This document shows positions 34,523 to 43,791 of a stretch of 64,000 bases of DNA, piece after piece (the first letter of the stretch is position 1; every line of letters starts with the position of its first letter). A model generated the notes under the pieces. The model ran no database searches. It was not told the DNA's origin and saw only the letters and a program-made list of their open reading frames with translations. A program made the position numbers and the translations under genes. This stretch comes from Tenebrio molitor (taxonomy: Eukaryota > Arthropoda > Insecta > Coleoptera > Tenebrionidae): positions 21,700,001 through 21,764,000 of the forward strand of contig NC_091049.1 in NCBI RefSeq assembly GCF_963966145.1. Direction: 5' to 3'.

Positions 34523-35302
34523 TTATTGAATAGATGATAATAATGTTAACAGAGTCAAAGTTTCTTTATAATCCTGGAGCTTTGTTGATGGCCATCTCGC
34601 TGAGTCTGGACCGCAAGTCCAACCTAGCTGAGCCTCTGGATCGCTGTTTCCTTTGAATATGTTTTCCTTTACCCATTGTAATATTTGGGAGTGTTTAACA
34701 TTTTCATGAGGCTTAAATCTATATAAAACATCTTTATTTAATTTCAACGACAAAATCGCTATCTGAAGCTTTTTGTAGTCAGCTATGTATGAAACATTAC
34801 ATACAAATTGATCAATGCATGATACAACAGTTTGATGGTTTTGCAAAATATTCAACAATGGAAATTCCTTTGTGCAAATGTTTTGCAAATTGTGGTTGGA
34901 CAATAAATCTAACAGATAATAAATATGTGATACATTTTTCTCTAAACCATGAGCAGTTAACAAGGCATATAATTTCGAATAAGAAAGCAAACTTACATTT
35001 TCTTTCCTACAGATATCTACAAATGTGTGTACATACTTATCTAAAAATTTTCTTTTCTGTAACAGTTTTACAAATATTTCAACATTAGCATTTTTTATGT
35101 AAAGAGACATTTTTGGAAAAATTTCACTTGGAATAATAAAGTCTTCTCGGTTCATCAGAGTAAAAAGTTTAAGTTTCGTTTGATGAGTGTCTTCATACAG
35201 GATCAGGTTATTTAAATGTTTCATATAAATTTTCTGTAGAGCATCTTGGGCTTCGATTTTGATTTGTAACAAAAGATCCATCTTGGAAACACTGGTTAGC
35301 AC
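34523..35302 (-). CDS. Unrecognised helical protein in the Polinton
   Basis: 259 residues from the first Met; the Met at residue 8 is an equally good start. By eye the chain is almost wholly helical, Leu-rich in its first 200 residues, with a distinct tail containing DPEAQLGWTCGPDSARWP. There is no signal peptide or zinc motif. It lies convergent to the capsid gene and downstream of DNA polymerase on the same strand. It is not one of the core genes I know in these elements and may be cargo taken from a host; function unknown. Confidence 0.6.
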   Translation of the reverse strand: MLTSVSKMDLLLQIKIEAQDALQKIYMKHLNNLILYEDTHQTKLKLFTLMNREDFIIPSEIFPKMSLYIKNANVEIFVKLLQKRKFLDKYVHTFVDICRKENVSLLSYSKLYALLTAHGLEKNVSHIYYLLDLLSNHNLQNICTKEFPLLNILQNHQTVVSCIDQFVCNVSYIADYKKLQIAILSLKLNKDVLYRFKPHENVKHSQILQWVKENIFKGNSDPEAQLGWTCGPDSARWPSTKLQDYKETLTLLTLLSSIQ

Positions 35303-35407
35303 TGCAACAACAATAAAATAAAATTATTTGTGTTGCTAGTTTGTATGCAGTACCTCATTTTGTAGTTGATATCCCTTCCATTATTTACTTATGTACACAT
35401 ATGTACT

Positions 35408-38400
35408 TTACTCATAATTAATATTTTCTTCTTCTTTTTCTCTGTTAGGTGTCGCTTGATACATATAGCCCCAAGGCTTAGTGTCAGTTGTATCAAAATT
35501 AAGAATACGTTTATCATCAAATGGACTTAAGACAATTTTTTTCTGTTTGATAGATGATACCTTGTGGTTTTTAGATCTTATTAACTTTTGCACTTTTTCT
35601 AAAATTGTTTGATCGAACAAACAATTTTTATAATCATTAAATGTGATGGCTTTTATTGAAGATTTTGTAGATCCTTTTGATTTTTTAACTAAATACTCTT
35701 TTGATTTATCGTCATCTACAGTGTAAGCATACATTTTTGATCTTAAACCAACAAATTCTAACATAATTTTACCATTGTTTTCATCTTTCATAAGGCCGGG
35801 TACTTTTTTGTTTCTTTGTATAATGTTATAAATATTGTTAGTTTCATAATCTGAGGTATCAAAAAGATGAAAATCTTTTTTAATATATTCATATATGTCA
35901 TAAACTTTAAATTCATAGATTAAACTGTCAGTATCGGTATAAAGTAATTTTGCAGAGTTTTGGAAGGTTTTAATAACATAGTTGTAATGAAAATGATATA
36001 AGAAAGTTTTCGAAATATCTAAGATACTAAAACCAACGTATATTGGTTTATTCAGATAAACTTCTAATTTATTCATTTCAACAACAACAATATTTTCATC
36101 AAAAATAATGGAGCTATGAAAATTAGGTCTTGAAATTAATGCGCGTAGTCCCCAGCGTCCTCCATCCCATTTCGTTACCAATCGAATGTCTCTATGTTTT
36201 CTAACATTCTCCATACATTTACCATAAATAGCATTAATCATTAATTTATAGAAATCTTTTTCAAAATCATTTTTAGACTGTTGCCTGAGTTTGGTATTTA
36301 AGTCAATATATTGTTTAAGCCATGGTGATTGTTTGAATTTTAAAACTTTGTGAACTTTAGTTAATTTCATTCCCAGGTCTAAATACATTTTCAAATTTCT
36401 ATAATGAATAATATAATTTTTTTTTGGAAATAATGTTAAAAGCAGTTTTTTAATTTTGGATGTAGAATTTGGTGGCACCATATGTTCAGGCGCCAATGGT
36501 AAATCGCTATGCATATCATGTATGCAAATGGGATAATCTAAATCACATTCAAGTATGTAACCAATTTGAGAAGTATTGGAGGTATATAATATTTGTTGAA
36601 TGTTAAAATTTTCTAAAAACTCAAATTCACCATATGGCAAATATTCTGACATTGCTGCACCATATAAATTATTCACATCAAAATACATTAAGTACTTGCT
36701 GTCTAAATTTTGTATAAAATTTTCTCTCATATATTTATTATTTGCTTTTGCATATCTATTTGAACACTGTGATACACCACCTCTTATTCCTTTTTCTATA
36801 AATAATATTTGATCAATATCCATCAAACGTTCTAATGTTATATTTGTGGTTTTGAGCATAGCATCAAATGTAAGTCCGGGAGTAGTAAAGTAATGTAAAG
36901 GATCTAAATCATATGTTTTTTTGCATGTATCACGAAAAGCTTCAAAAACATCTGCAAGTAAAAGAACATCAGTCTTTAAATACAAATCAGCATACTCTCC
37001 TATTGTTTTAATATGAAAGCAGTCCCAAACTTTTTTAGCATGATAATAGTCGCTGTCACTAATAGGTTCCTCAGTAAGTTCACTGTAAAATGCTTCTTTA
37101 CAAGGTAAAACGGTTTCCTCTAAACGTTCAAATGAATCAATGTAATCATAAGGAAATATACCTTTTTTTGTTAATAACAAGAATTCTTCTTCGGTATTAC
37201 AAAATAATTTTGTTATAGATTTTTGTTCGTTTTGTAAATTTGATGAAAGTTTTCCTAGAGCTTGAGACATAAAACGAAAAGAATCAACAAATCGTAAAGA
37301 TACATTTGTGCCTGCAACATATTTAGTAAAAGAAATGTATTTTTCTTTATTTATAGGTAGCAATTTGATTGTTCCTTGAAACTGTGTTGATAGTTCTTTA
37401 ATTATAAAATGAGCATCATATCCACTCAAGTTGTGAAAAACAACAGGAATGTAATGAGCATCTTTATAATTTAAGTTACAAGCTTGATGCGCTAAACCAC
37501 GAAATTCTCCTGTTTGATGATTATGATCTCGTACTTTCATTTGGTTTGGTTGAAATGTTTGTTTGCAGATGTGACAATTGTCATTTGTTGTTGTTGTTGT
37601 TGTTGTTGTTATTGTTGTCATTGGTAAAATTATTTTAAGCTGTTCATCACAAAACTGTGAAATTTCTTCCAACTCTTTAACAAACCACTGAATGCAATCT
37701 TTACCACGATAAATATTAAATTTAGAGAATGAATCGTTATAAGAGCATTTTAGATAATAGGCTACACTAAATGCAACATGATTTTGATATATTTTAGAAT
37801 TAGATTTGGTAGAGTAATTATTGTCTGATGCCTTTTCTAAAATACTTTCTAAATCTGCGTATATAACAAAGGGAACTTTTTCTTTATAAGAATGATTTTC
37901 AAACTGCAAAAATTTCTTTGTTTCATCAGGTAATTTGACACAACATTGATTTGACTTTAGGCAATAACGCAAATGATTTTGGAGTAGATTGTCAGTGGTA
38001 AAAGAATTTAAACATCTCTCACAAACAAAACATTTATTATTATGATTTGATAATTGTTTAGATAACAAACGAGATAAATTTTTAATCCACACAAAGTGAT
38101 AAAGTAAGGACTTTTTAGAAGCAAAAGACAAATTTGGTTTAGTATTAATTGGCAACATTAATAAATTGATAACTTTAATATCAGCTTTATGTGTTTGTGA
38201 ACTTAAAGAACAAGGCAAAATTTTTGAACGCTCAAAATAATATAAGTTAATGGCAAGATTGTTATGTTTTTCAAACTTTCTAACATCTTTAATTGTAATT
38301 GGAAACTGGATATTTTGATATTTTAACACATCTTTAAAATGTGGATAAGAAGAAATTCTATTAGCGTTTTTCTTTGCAGGATACAAAGCAGATACAACTG

Positions 38401-39196
38401 ACCATAAAAAACAAAAATTATCATCATTTTCAACATTAATTACTGCATGTTTTTTTTTAATAAAATTTGGTACAGTTACAAACGTTGAAAAACCTATCTT
38501 TAATGGATCATACCTGTTAATATTTACTTTAAGCCCTATAACTTCATGAAGAGCCCATCCAGAATCCTTTTCTGCAAACTCTTCTAATTCATTCATTAAT
38601 TTATCGGTAACGTTTTCTTTGTACCACCGTTTTAAATTAGTTGAAGTGTCAATTGGAACATTTTTTGTGCAAAAGCTTTTTATGTCAATTTCACCAGTTT
38701 GAGGTTTTATGAAATAAGCGGAGAAAATAACATTCACTTTTATCATAGACTCCTTTAAGATTTTTTTAATTTTAATTGAAAAACACTTAAAAGCTTTATT
38801 GAAAAAAATTAAAGGGTCTTTTATATTTAATGTTGATATAAAACCAGTACGAATTCTTCCATTAAAAGCTGATTCAATATTTTCCCATTTTACATTAGAG
38901 CAATTTCGATTTAAATTAGTTGAAAGTTTTCCTCCCGTTTTCAAAATTAAATTTTGTTTAAGTTTTTTTAATTTTAAACGATAATATTTTAAATATGATA
39001 AACTAGATTCTAAAGAATGAAGTGACTCTAAAACATTATTTTTATGCAATTTGTTTTTTATTGCTTTATTAACAATTTTGATTGTATTATTTATATGAAT
39101 TTGAAATTTATTTAACTCATCTATAGTTTTTAATTTTGAGAAATATTCACGTACCACTTTTAAGACTCTTTTACATAAACGTGTGACGGTTTCCAT
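35408..39196 (-). CDS. Protein-primed DNA polymerase B
   Basis: 1262 residues. Exonuclease motifs: ADLES (447-451), HNLSGYD (588-594) and YADLYLKTD (735-743). Polymerase motifs: A DVNNLYGAAM (840-849), B KLMINAIYG (984-992), C YTDTDS (1086-1091). Upstream domains add an OTU-like stretch (NDDNFCFLWSVVSALYP, about 257-273), a C2HC finger (389-412) and an HNH/endonuclease VII-like module (CHICK, then VRDHNHQTGEFRGLAH, 541-573). A Thr run at 527-537 comes from a GTT microsatellite. It would replicate the element's linear DNA from a terminal protein, in nucleus or viral factory. No breaks were seen in the frame. Confidence 0.95.
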   Translation of the reverse strand: METVTRLCKRVLKVVREYFSKLKTIDELNKFQIHINNTIKIVNKAIKNKLHKNNVLESLHSLESSLSYLKYYRLKLKKLKQNLILKTGGKLSTNLNRNCSNVKWENIESAFNGRIRTGFISTLNIKDPLIFFNKAFKCFSIKIKKILKESMIKVNVIFSAYFIKPQTGEIDIKSFCTKNVPIDTSTNLKRWYKENVTDKLMNELEEFAEKDSGWALHEVIGLKVNINRYDPLKIGFSTFVTVPNFIKKKHAVINVENDDNFCFLWSVVSALYPAKKNANRISSYPHFKDVLKYQNIQFPITIKDVRKFEKHNNLAINLYYFERSKILPCSLSSQTHKADIKVINLLMLPINTKPNLSFASKKSLLYHFVWIKNLSRLLSKQLSNHNNKCFVCERCLNSFTTDNLLQNHLRYCLKSNQCCVKLPDETKKFLQFENHSYKEKVPFVIYADLESILEKASDNNYSTKSNSKIYQNHVAFSVAYYLKCSYNDSFSKFNIYRGKDCIQWFVKELEEISQFCDEQLKIILPMTTITTTTTTTTNDNCHICKQTFQPNQMKVRDHNHQTGEFRGLAHQACNLNYKDAHYIPVVFHNLSGYDAHFIIKELSTQFQGTIKLLPINKEKYISFTKYVAGTNVSLRFVDSFRFMSQALGKLSSNLQNEQKSITKLFCNTEEEFLLLTKKGIFPYDYIDSFERLEETVLPCKEAFYSELTEEPISDSDYYHAKKVWDCFHIKTIGEYADLYLKTDVLLLADVFEAFRDTCKKTYDLDPLHYFTTPGLTFDAMLKTTNITLERLMDIDQILFIEKGIRGGVSQCSNRYAKANNKYMRENFIQNLDSKYLMYFDVNNLYGAAMSEYLPYGEFEFLENFNIQQILYTSNTSQIGYILECDLDYPICIHDMHSDLPLAPEHMVPPNSTSKIKKLLLTLFPKKNYIIHYRNLKMYLDLGMKLTKVHKVLKFKQSPWLKQYIDLNTKLRQQSKNDFEKDFYKLMINAIYGKCMENVRKHRDIRLVTKWDGGRWGLRALISRPNFHSSIIFDENIVVVEMNKLEVYLNKPIYVGFSILDISKTFLYHFHYNYVIKTFQNSAKLLYTDTDSLIYEFKVYDIYEYIKKDFHLFDTSDYETNNIYNIIQRNKKVPGLMKDENNGKIMLEFVGLRSKMYAYTVDDDKSKEYLVKKSKGSTKSSIKAITFNDYKNCLFDQTILEKVQKLIRSKNHKVSSIKQKKIVLSPFDDKRILNFDTTDTKPWGYMYQATPNREKEEENINYE

Positions 39197-39483
39197 TGAA
39201 GTTTAATAAAGAAGCTGCACAAACAATGTCAATATTCAAAAAAAAGATTCTTATTTATAGTGAAATAAAAAGAATAAAATAATGGTGATAACATGTTAAT
39301 TACCTAAAGTAAAAATAAATTGGGATATATTTTGCCGAAGATAAGCAAAATGTTTCTTTCTTTAAAAGTTGGTGGGAGACAAAAAGAGGGATGTAACAAG
39401 AGTGGGGACATTGAAATAAATATAGCAGTAATTGGCTTAGTTTTATACACTTTGATAATTGTCAACTTGCGAGTACTACAACC

Positions 39484-39832
39484 ATGAATTTCCAAAATTT
39501 TGATAGTTACAATAATCAAAATGGTAAGTTTTTTTTTTTTAATATAAAACTGTATTTCATATATTTATTATTTTAAAGGAATTGTTCAATGTCCCTACAA
39601 CCCCTTCCATAAATGCTTGGAGCATCGTTTGTCGATCCACATGTACAAGGCTCATCGTGAGGAGTACATGAAAGACATGGACCGCAAGTGGAAAGAGGGT
39701 GCTGCGGAACGGCAAAGATTATGGGAAGAAATGAAGAAGAGACCAAAAATTGTCATCCCTCAAGTAAATTACACTCCCGATGATGAAAATTGGGATGATT
39801 GCGATGAAAATAATGTATTTGAGAATAAATAA
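39484..39832 (+). CDS. GTSF1/Asterix-like single CHHC zinc-finger protein
   Basis: Two exons: 39,484-39,523 and 39,579-39,832, with a 55-bp GT-AG intron that keeps the frame (about 97 residues). The second exon opens with CPYNPFH and continues to a His ten residues on, matching C-x5-H-x9-H of CHHC fingers in GTSF1 and U11-48K. The fourth ligand, usually Cys four residues later, is Ala here with His next to it. After a charged helix comes TPDDENWDDCDEN, an acidic tryptophan motif like that by which GTSF1-family proteins hold PIWI. In animals GTSF1/Asterix supports piRNA silencing; a role in blocking or using that pathway is inference. It sits 288 bp from the polymerase start, divergent from it. 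Confidence 0.7.
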
Positions 39833-40954
39833 ATAAATGTTTATACTTTTATCTTTGTTATTATTATTAAATAACCATATAACACCCCTATTTAAAAAAA
39901 AAAAAAAAAAAAAAAGAGTCCTGACTTTTCAATCCAGATATGAGACATATCTTAAGAGAACCTACATCAGTAACAAAGTTTAACCCCCGTTTTTGGTCGG
40001 GCGGAAATGACTTTAATTTTATACTTTTTGGCACTTAAAACATTTTTATTTTTTAAAATGTTTATGATGGTTGGATTTAGAAAAATTCATGTTTTTAAAT
40101 TGTTACTTTTTTAATTTTTTTTCTTTAAAAAGTGATGTTTTTTTACCAAAAAAAGGCACTTAAAAACATTTTAAAATTTTTTAAATTAAATCCTTGAATT
40201 CTCCATAAAAAATGCTACTTGTGGTTTTAATTTCAAATTTTTATCTCAAAATTAAATTAATTTAAGCTAAGGGTAGTTTTTTTAAATGTTGTCAGAACCA
40301 TATCGAGTTGCATATCAAACTTCATCGCTTAAACTCACAAATTTAAATAAAAACTCAAATTCAAAAAATATTGAACGGTGTAGAAAATACAAAATGATCA
40401 ACCCTAAAAAAATTTTGATTTAAATAAATCGATTTTCCATTTCTTTGCGCATGTTTTTTTACATAGATCATTTTTCAATAAAACGAATAGTTTTTGAGAT
40501 AAACGCTATTAAACTTTTACAATTTTACTCTTTAATTGTAATTTGAGCTTATGCACGTGAATCAATCAACTTTTAGTTTTTACCATTCGATTTATAACAA
40601 CTTTTTGCAACTTTTTTTCCTCTATTATTTTGGGCTCCAACGTACCGTTTACGAAATAAAGTTTCAAAAAATTTTCTTTAAAATATAATTTGAGGTTATT
40701 TTTATGATTCTATTAACTTCAATTTTGTTTCATTTAATTTCAATCGTCTATATGCAGCTTTTTTTCCTTTATTATTTTTGATCTTAAACCACCCTTTCAA
40801 ATATATTTGCTGTTTGAATTTATATTGTAAATGTAATTTTGTATAGTGAAAAATTACAAATACATATTACGAATAAAAATCAAGAAAAAATTAAAGGATT
40901 GTTTGTTTTTAATATTTTATTCATGACATTTATAAATATTACATTGGTTGAAAC
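39833..40954. other. Long AT-rich non-coding stretch inside the Polinton
   Basis: There is a 20-base A run near 39,893-39,915 and several low-complexity T/A blocks. No frame of useful length, hairpin or repeat copy was seen. It separates the CHHC gene from the 3' end of the NDFIP-like gene. Confidence 0.5.
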
Positions 40955-41395
40955 TTAATTAAAAATTAAAGTTATTTGTTGATTAACAGACAGCATGTCC
41001 CAGTTCCTTACTATTTTTAAATATCGTTTACATGAAAATATGCAGACGATTAATCCTAAAATTATTAAAAGCCAACAAAACCAGCTGTAGTCTTTTAATA
41101 TCCAGTCTGTTGAATATTGAATCAAAAACGTCCACTTTGATATTGATAATCCAAATCCTGATAGAGCACCAAATTTTGCTGCAAGTTTGTGCCAAAATGT
41201 TATCACCAATAAATATCCAATCCAATTGAAAATGTACACAGCCATAAAAGCAAAATAAAAATCAAAATTATTTCCTAATAAACTTTTGCCAATATCGGCA
41301 TTTAATTCATTTTCAATTGTAAACATTTTATGTTGTCCTGTGTTAATTGGCACATTTTTCTTTCCTTCAATCTCTTCATTTAAGGGTGCATTCAT
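40955..41395 (-). CDS. NDFIP-like three-helix membrane protein
   Basis: 146 residues from the called Met. Three hydrophobic segments (about 47-70, 77-96 and 104-122) and the signature FNWIGYLL, then AKFGALSGFGLSISKW, closely resemble NEDD4-family-interacting proteins. In animals these Golgi/endosome proteins recruit NEDD4-type ubiquitin ligases by PPxY motifs in the cytosolic N-terminus. No PPxY is present in this frame. The frame stays open upstream of the Met, through a CATTACAG that could be a splice acceptor (about 41,467), so an upstream exon may be missing from the call. Location within the element suggests capture of a host gene. Confidence 0.75.
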   Translation of the reverse strand: MNAPLNEEIEGKKNVPINTGQHKMFTIENELNADIGKSLLGNNFDFYFAFMAVYIFNWIGYLLVITFWHKLAAKFGALSGFGLSISKWTFLIQYSTDWILKDYSWFCWLLIILGLIVCIFSCKRYLKIVRNWDMLSVNQQITLIFN

Positions 41396-41750
41396 CTTCT
41401 TTGGTGCAACTTTTATTGGGGGTTGGTCACATTCAAAATAAATACAAAAGAAATCATTCTGTAATGGCTCTGTACGTCTGTGGGCGGTAACATAAAAAAT
41501 TATGCTACAAATGAGTAATTAACGTTCTCTCCCACTGTTCATCTAGGCGTTATCACATAAGACGTTTCATTCGTTCACTCTTAGCCCCCACCCATTTAGA
41601 GGTAGACTTAAACGACCAAGGCACATGCAGAAAAATTGTGGGGGTTTTTTGTAAACTTTGCATTTTTTTATTATATAAATCATGATTCTTGTTTATTTCA
41701 ATTACTAGTTTTCATTTGTTCAATTGTTGGTAATTTCACGAAAAAAAAAA

Positions 41751-42298
41751 ATGTCTACTCAAAAAGTGAACATCCTTCAAAATAAAGTTATTAAGGTATG
41801 TATTTTTTAATTATTATTAAATTAATAACTAATAATAAAATTTATCAACAGCCTATGGAGGATGAGGAAACTAACTTTAGTCTACCTTCATTGATTGATT
41901 CCGAATCATTGTTGCAAGAGGTAATTTTTTTATTCAAATTTTTCCGATTATTGATAAGTTTATATTTATTAAAATTGTAATTTTTATTAATAATAGAAAC
42001 TTAATTATTTTCAGATTGGATTTATGGAACACGTGGACGACAATGAGGAAGCGGAGGCCTTTACCACCCAGCCGCCAACTAGGGGTAAAGGCAAGGGCAA
42101 GGGCAAGGGTAAAACAATTACAACACCTCCAGAGGCGTCTCCATGTTCCTCGACTTCCTCATTTTATATGGAGGATGAAAAATCTTCAGTTGATCAAATT
42201 CAACAAGAATTTGAAACTAAAGTTAAGCATATGTACCAGGATATTATAAAAATTAATAAAAAAATTGACATAAAAATTCAAAAAATTAATAAATATTT
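41751..42298 (+). CDS. Spliced Lys/Gly-repeat coiled-coil protein, incomplete
   Basis: Exons 41,751-41,795, 41,852-41,920 and 42,015 onward are joined by two short introns with GT and AG ends, all in phase 0. The first 42 residues are acidic. Exon 3 has a run of G-K dipeptides (GKGKGKGKGK) and then, after a Ser/Thr/Pro stretch, a charged helix with heptad spacing that runs into the N gap, so the C-terminus is unknown. The G-K tract is low-complexity. I do not recognise the family. It may be the terminal cargo gene of the Polinton, or a neighbour if the element ends earlier. Confidence 0.55.
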
Positions 42299-42498
42299 NN
42301 NNNNNNNNNNNNNNNNNNNNNNNNNNNNNNNNNNNNNNNNNNNNNNNNNNNNNNNNNNNNNNNNNNNNNNNNNNNNNNNNNNNNNNNNNNNNNNNNNNNN
42401 NNNNNNNNNNNNNNNNNNNNNNNNNNNNNNNNNNNNNNNNNNNNNNNNNNNNNNNNNNNNNNNNNNNNNNNNNNNNNNNNNNNNNNNNNNNNNNNNNN
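42299..42498. other. Assembly gap (200 N)
   Basis: Exactly 200 Ns, so the size is likely nominal. Coding sequence enters on the left and a dispersed repeat leaves on the right. The Polinton right end and the 3' part of the gene at 41,751 are probably lost here. Confidence 0.95.
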
Positions 42499-43245
42499 TA
42501 TGAATAATAATTTTATTCACAATCGGTTAGTAACGTACAGCTTTACTTTACGCCGACCGCGACACACTTTTTATATCTCTAGAACTTTTGAAATTACAGT
42601 TTCCGTTTTTCCACCATTATTTTAAATGTTTAAATTTAGACTTTTGGACCAGACCGAATGTACAAATTTGTCGTTGAATTAGAAGCCTGATAAAGAACAC
42701 TAAATTACTGACTCTATACAATAATAAAAATCAGCATTAAAATGAAGCATTAATAAATAAATAAATAAATGAATAATTAAAATGAAGCACACAGAATTAA
42801 AATGAAACAAACAGAATTAAAATGGAACCAACAGAATTAAAATGAAACAAATTAACCTTATTTTGAAACCTAAATTGGGCTTGAAACGCTGTTACGTAAC
42901 TGTCATGCCATGCAACTAAATTCCGTTGATCTGCTACTTCTAAAAATAGTTCTACATTGGTTTGATTCCCCAAAACCGTTCTAATTAATAATTACTTGGT
43001 AAATTTCATTCTCTCTCTCTCACTCACACGTCTGATTTCTACGACTATCTGGCTCTACCGTTACCCGGTCCTCTGTGTTTTCTACAGACTCCTTTTCTAC
43101 CTTGCTTTGTTACTTTTCTAACTAAAAGTGCAAACGATTCTAGTTATTTTCTACGATAAAACGCTCTGCTTCTAATTTGCATTTCTCGCCCTTTAATTAC
43201 AAATATGCCACAAATTTGAGAATGCTAAAAAGGTAAATTAACCCA
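42499..43245 (-). repeat. Dispersed repeat, uninterrupted copy
   Basis: It matches, in inverse orientation, 54,290-54,856 plus 55,659-55,735, with blocks such as GAGAATG next to a GA-rich run and AACGGAAACTGTAATTTC. It holds the empty site CTAAATTTAAACATTTAAAA for the hAT element found in the other copy. A short array of AATTAAAATGAA(A/G)C-like units lies at about 42,775-42,855. The class is unclear; it could be part of an LTR or a large non-autonomous element. Confidence 0.7.
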
Positions 43246-43791
43246 ATGAACCTTAATTTTGTGGTTCTCTCAATTTGAAACCTGCTAACATCAAATTCAT
43301 TAATTCAATTATCCCCTGATTTTAACTGGACCACCCAAATTGTCGAACGAGTAAATTTTGCAATGTTTCTTTTCCCATAAAAACCGTTATCTTTGCGTTG
43401 TGTTTGGACAGGACGCGTACCTGCATTTTCAAAGAAAGGCTGGCAGATTTCACTTGAGGAATATGGTGCCGACACGGCTTCAATAAAATTTACAACTGAC
43501 CAGCATTTCCGTCGCAAATGAACGGTATTAAAAATATTTCGTTTAAATTATTTTAAAATTAAAATTCCTTATTTATCGAACCTATTCGGACCGTTACGAT
43601 ATTCAAAGAATGTTAAGACATCCGTATTTAATTTATTCTGATTTTGAATCTATTCTGAAACCTATACCTATACATGCAAACCAAATCCTGAATCATCATA
43701 CTCGTATATTCATAAAACACTATTTCATATTCCATGTGGTTAAGGATTATACATTAAGAGTGCTTATAATTATATAATTATAGAAGCTAAA
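43246..43791. other. Spacer before the reverse transcriptase relic
   Basis: No gene is recognisable. It may include the decayed 5' part of the reverse transcriptase element, because the relic enters in the middle of a coding domain. Confidence 0.4.

Larger units (their letters stand above)
26200..42298. mobile_element. Polinton/Maverick (adintovirus-like) element
   Basis: About 16 kb carries the full hallmark set: retroviral-type integrase, packaging ATPase, adenain-like protease, minor and major capsid proteins, and protein-primed DNA polymerase B. All are open without stops. Strand blocks run minus (integrase to ATPase), plus (virion genes), minus (polymerase), then mixed cargo. The 16-kb size is usual for the family. 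Such elements integrate as self-synthesising DNA transposons, and the capsid genes imply virion formation. Neither terminal inverted repeat nor the target duplication could be identified. The left limit is a guess from gene spacing and the right limit falls at the N gap. Confidence 0.85.

Noticed and set aside
39304..39519. Minus-strand 71-codon frame before the CHHC gene
   Set aside because: Overlaps exon 1 of the CHHC gene and the promoter spacer, with no motif; read as a shadow.
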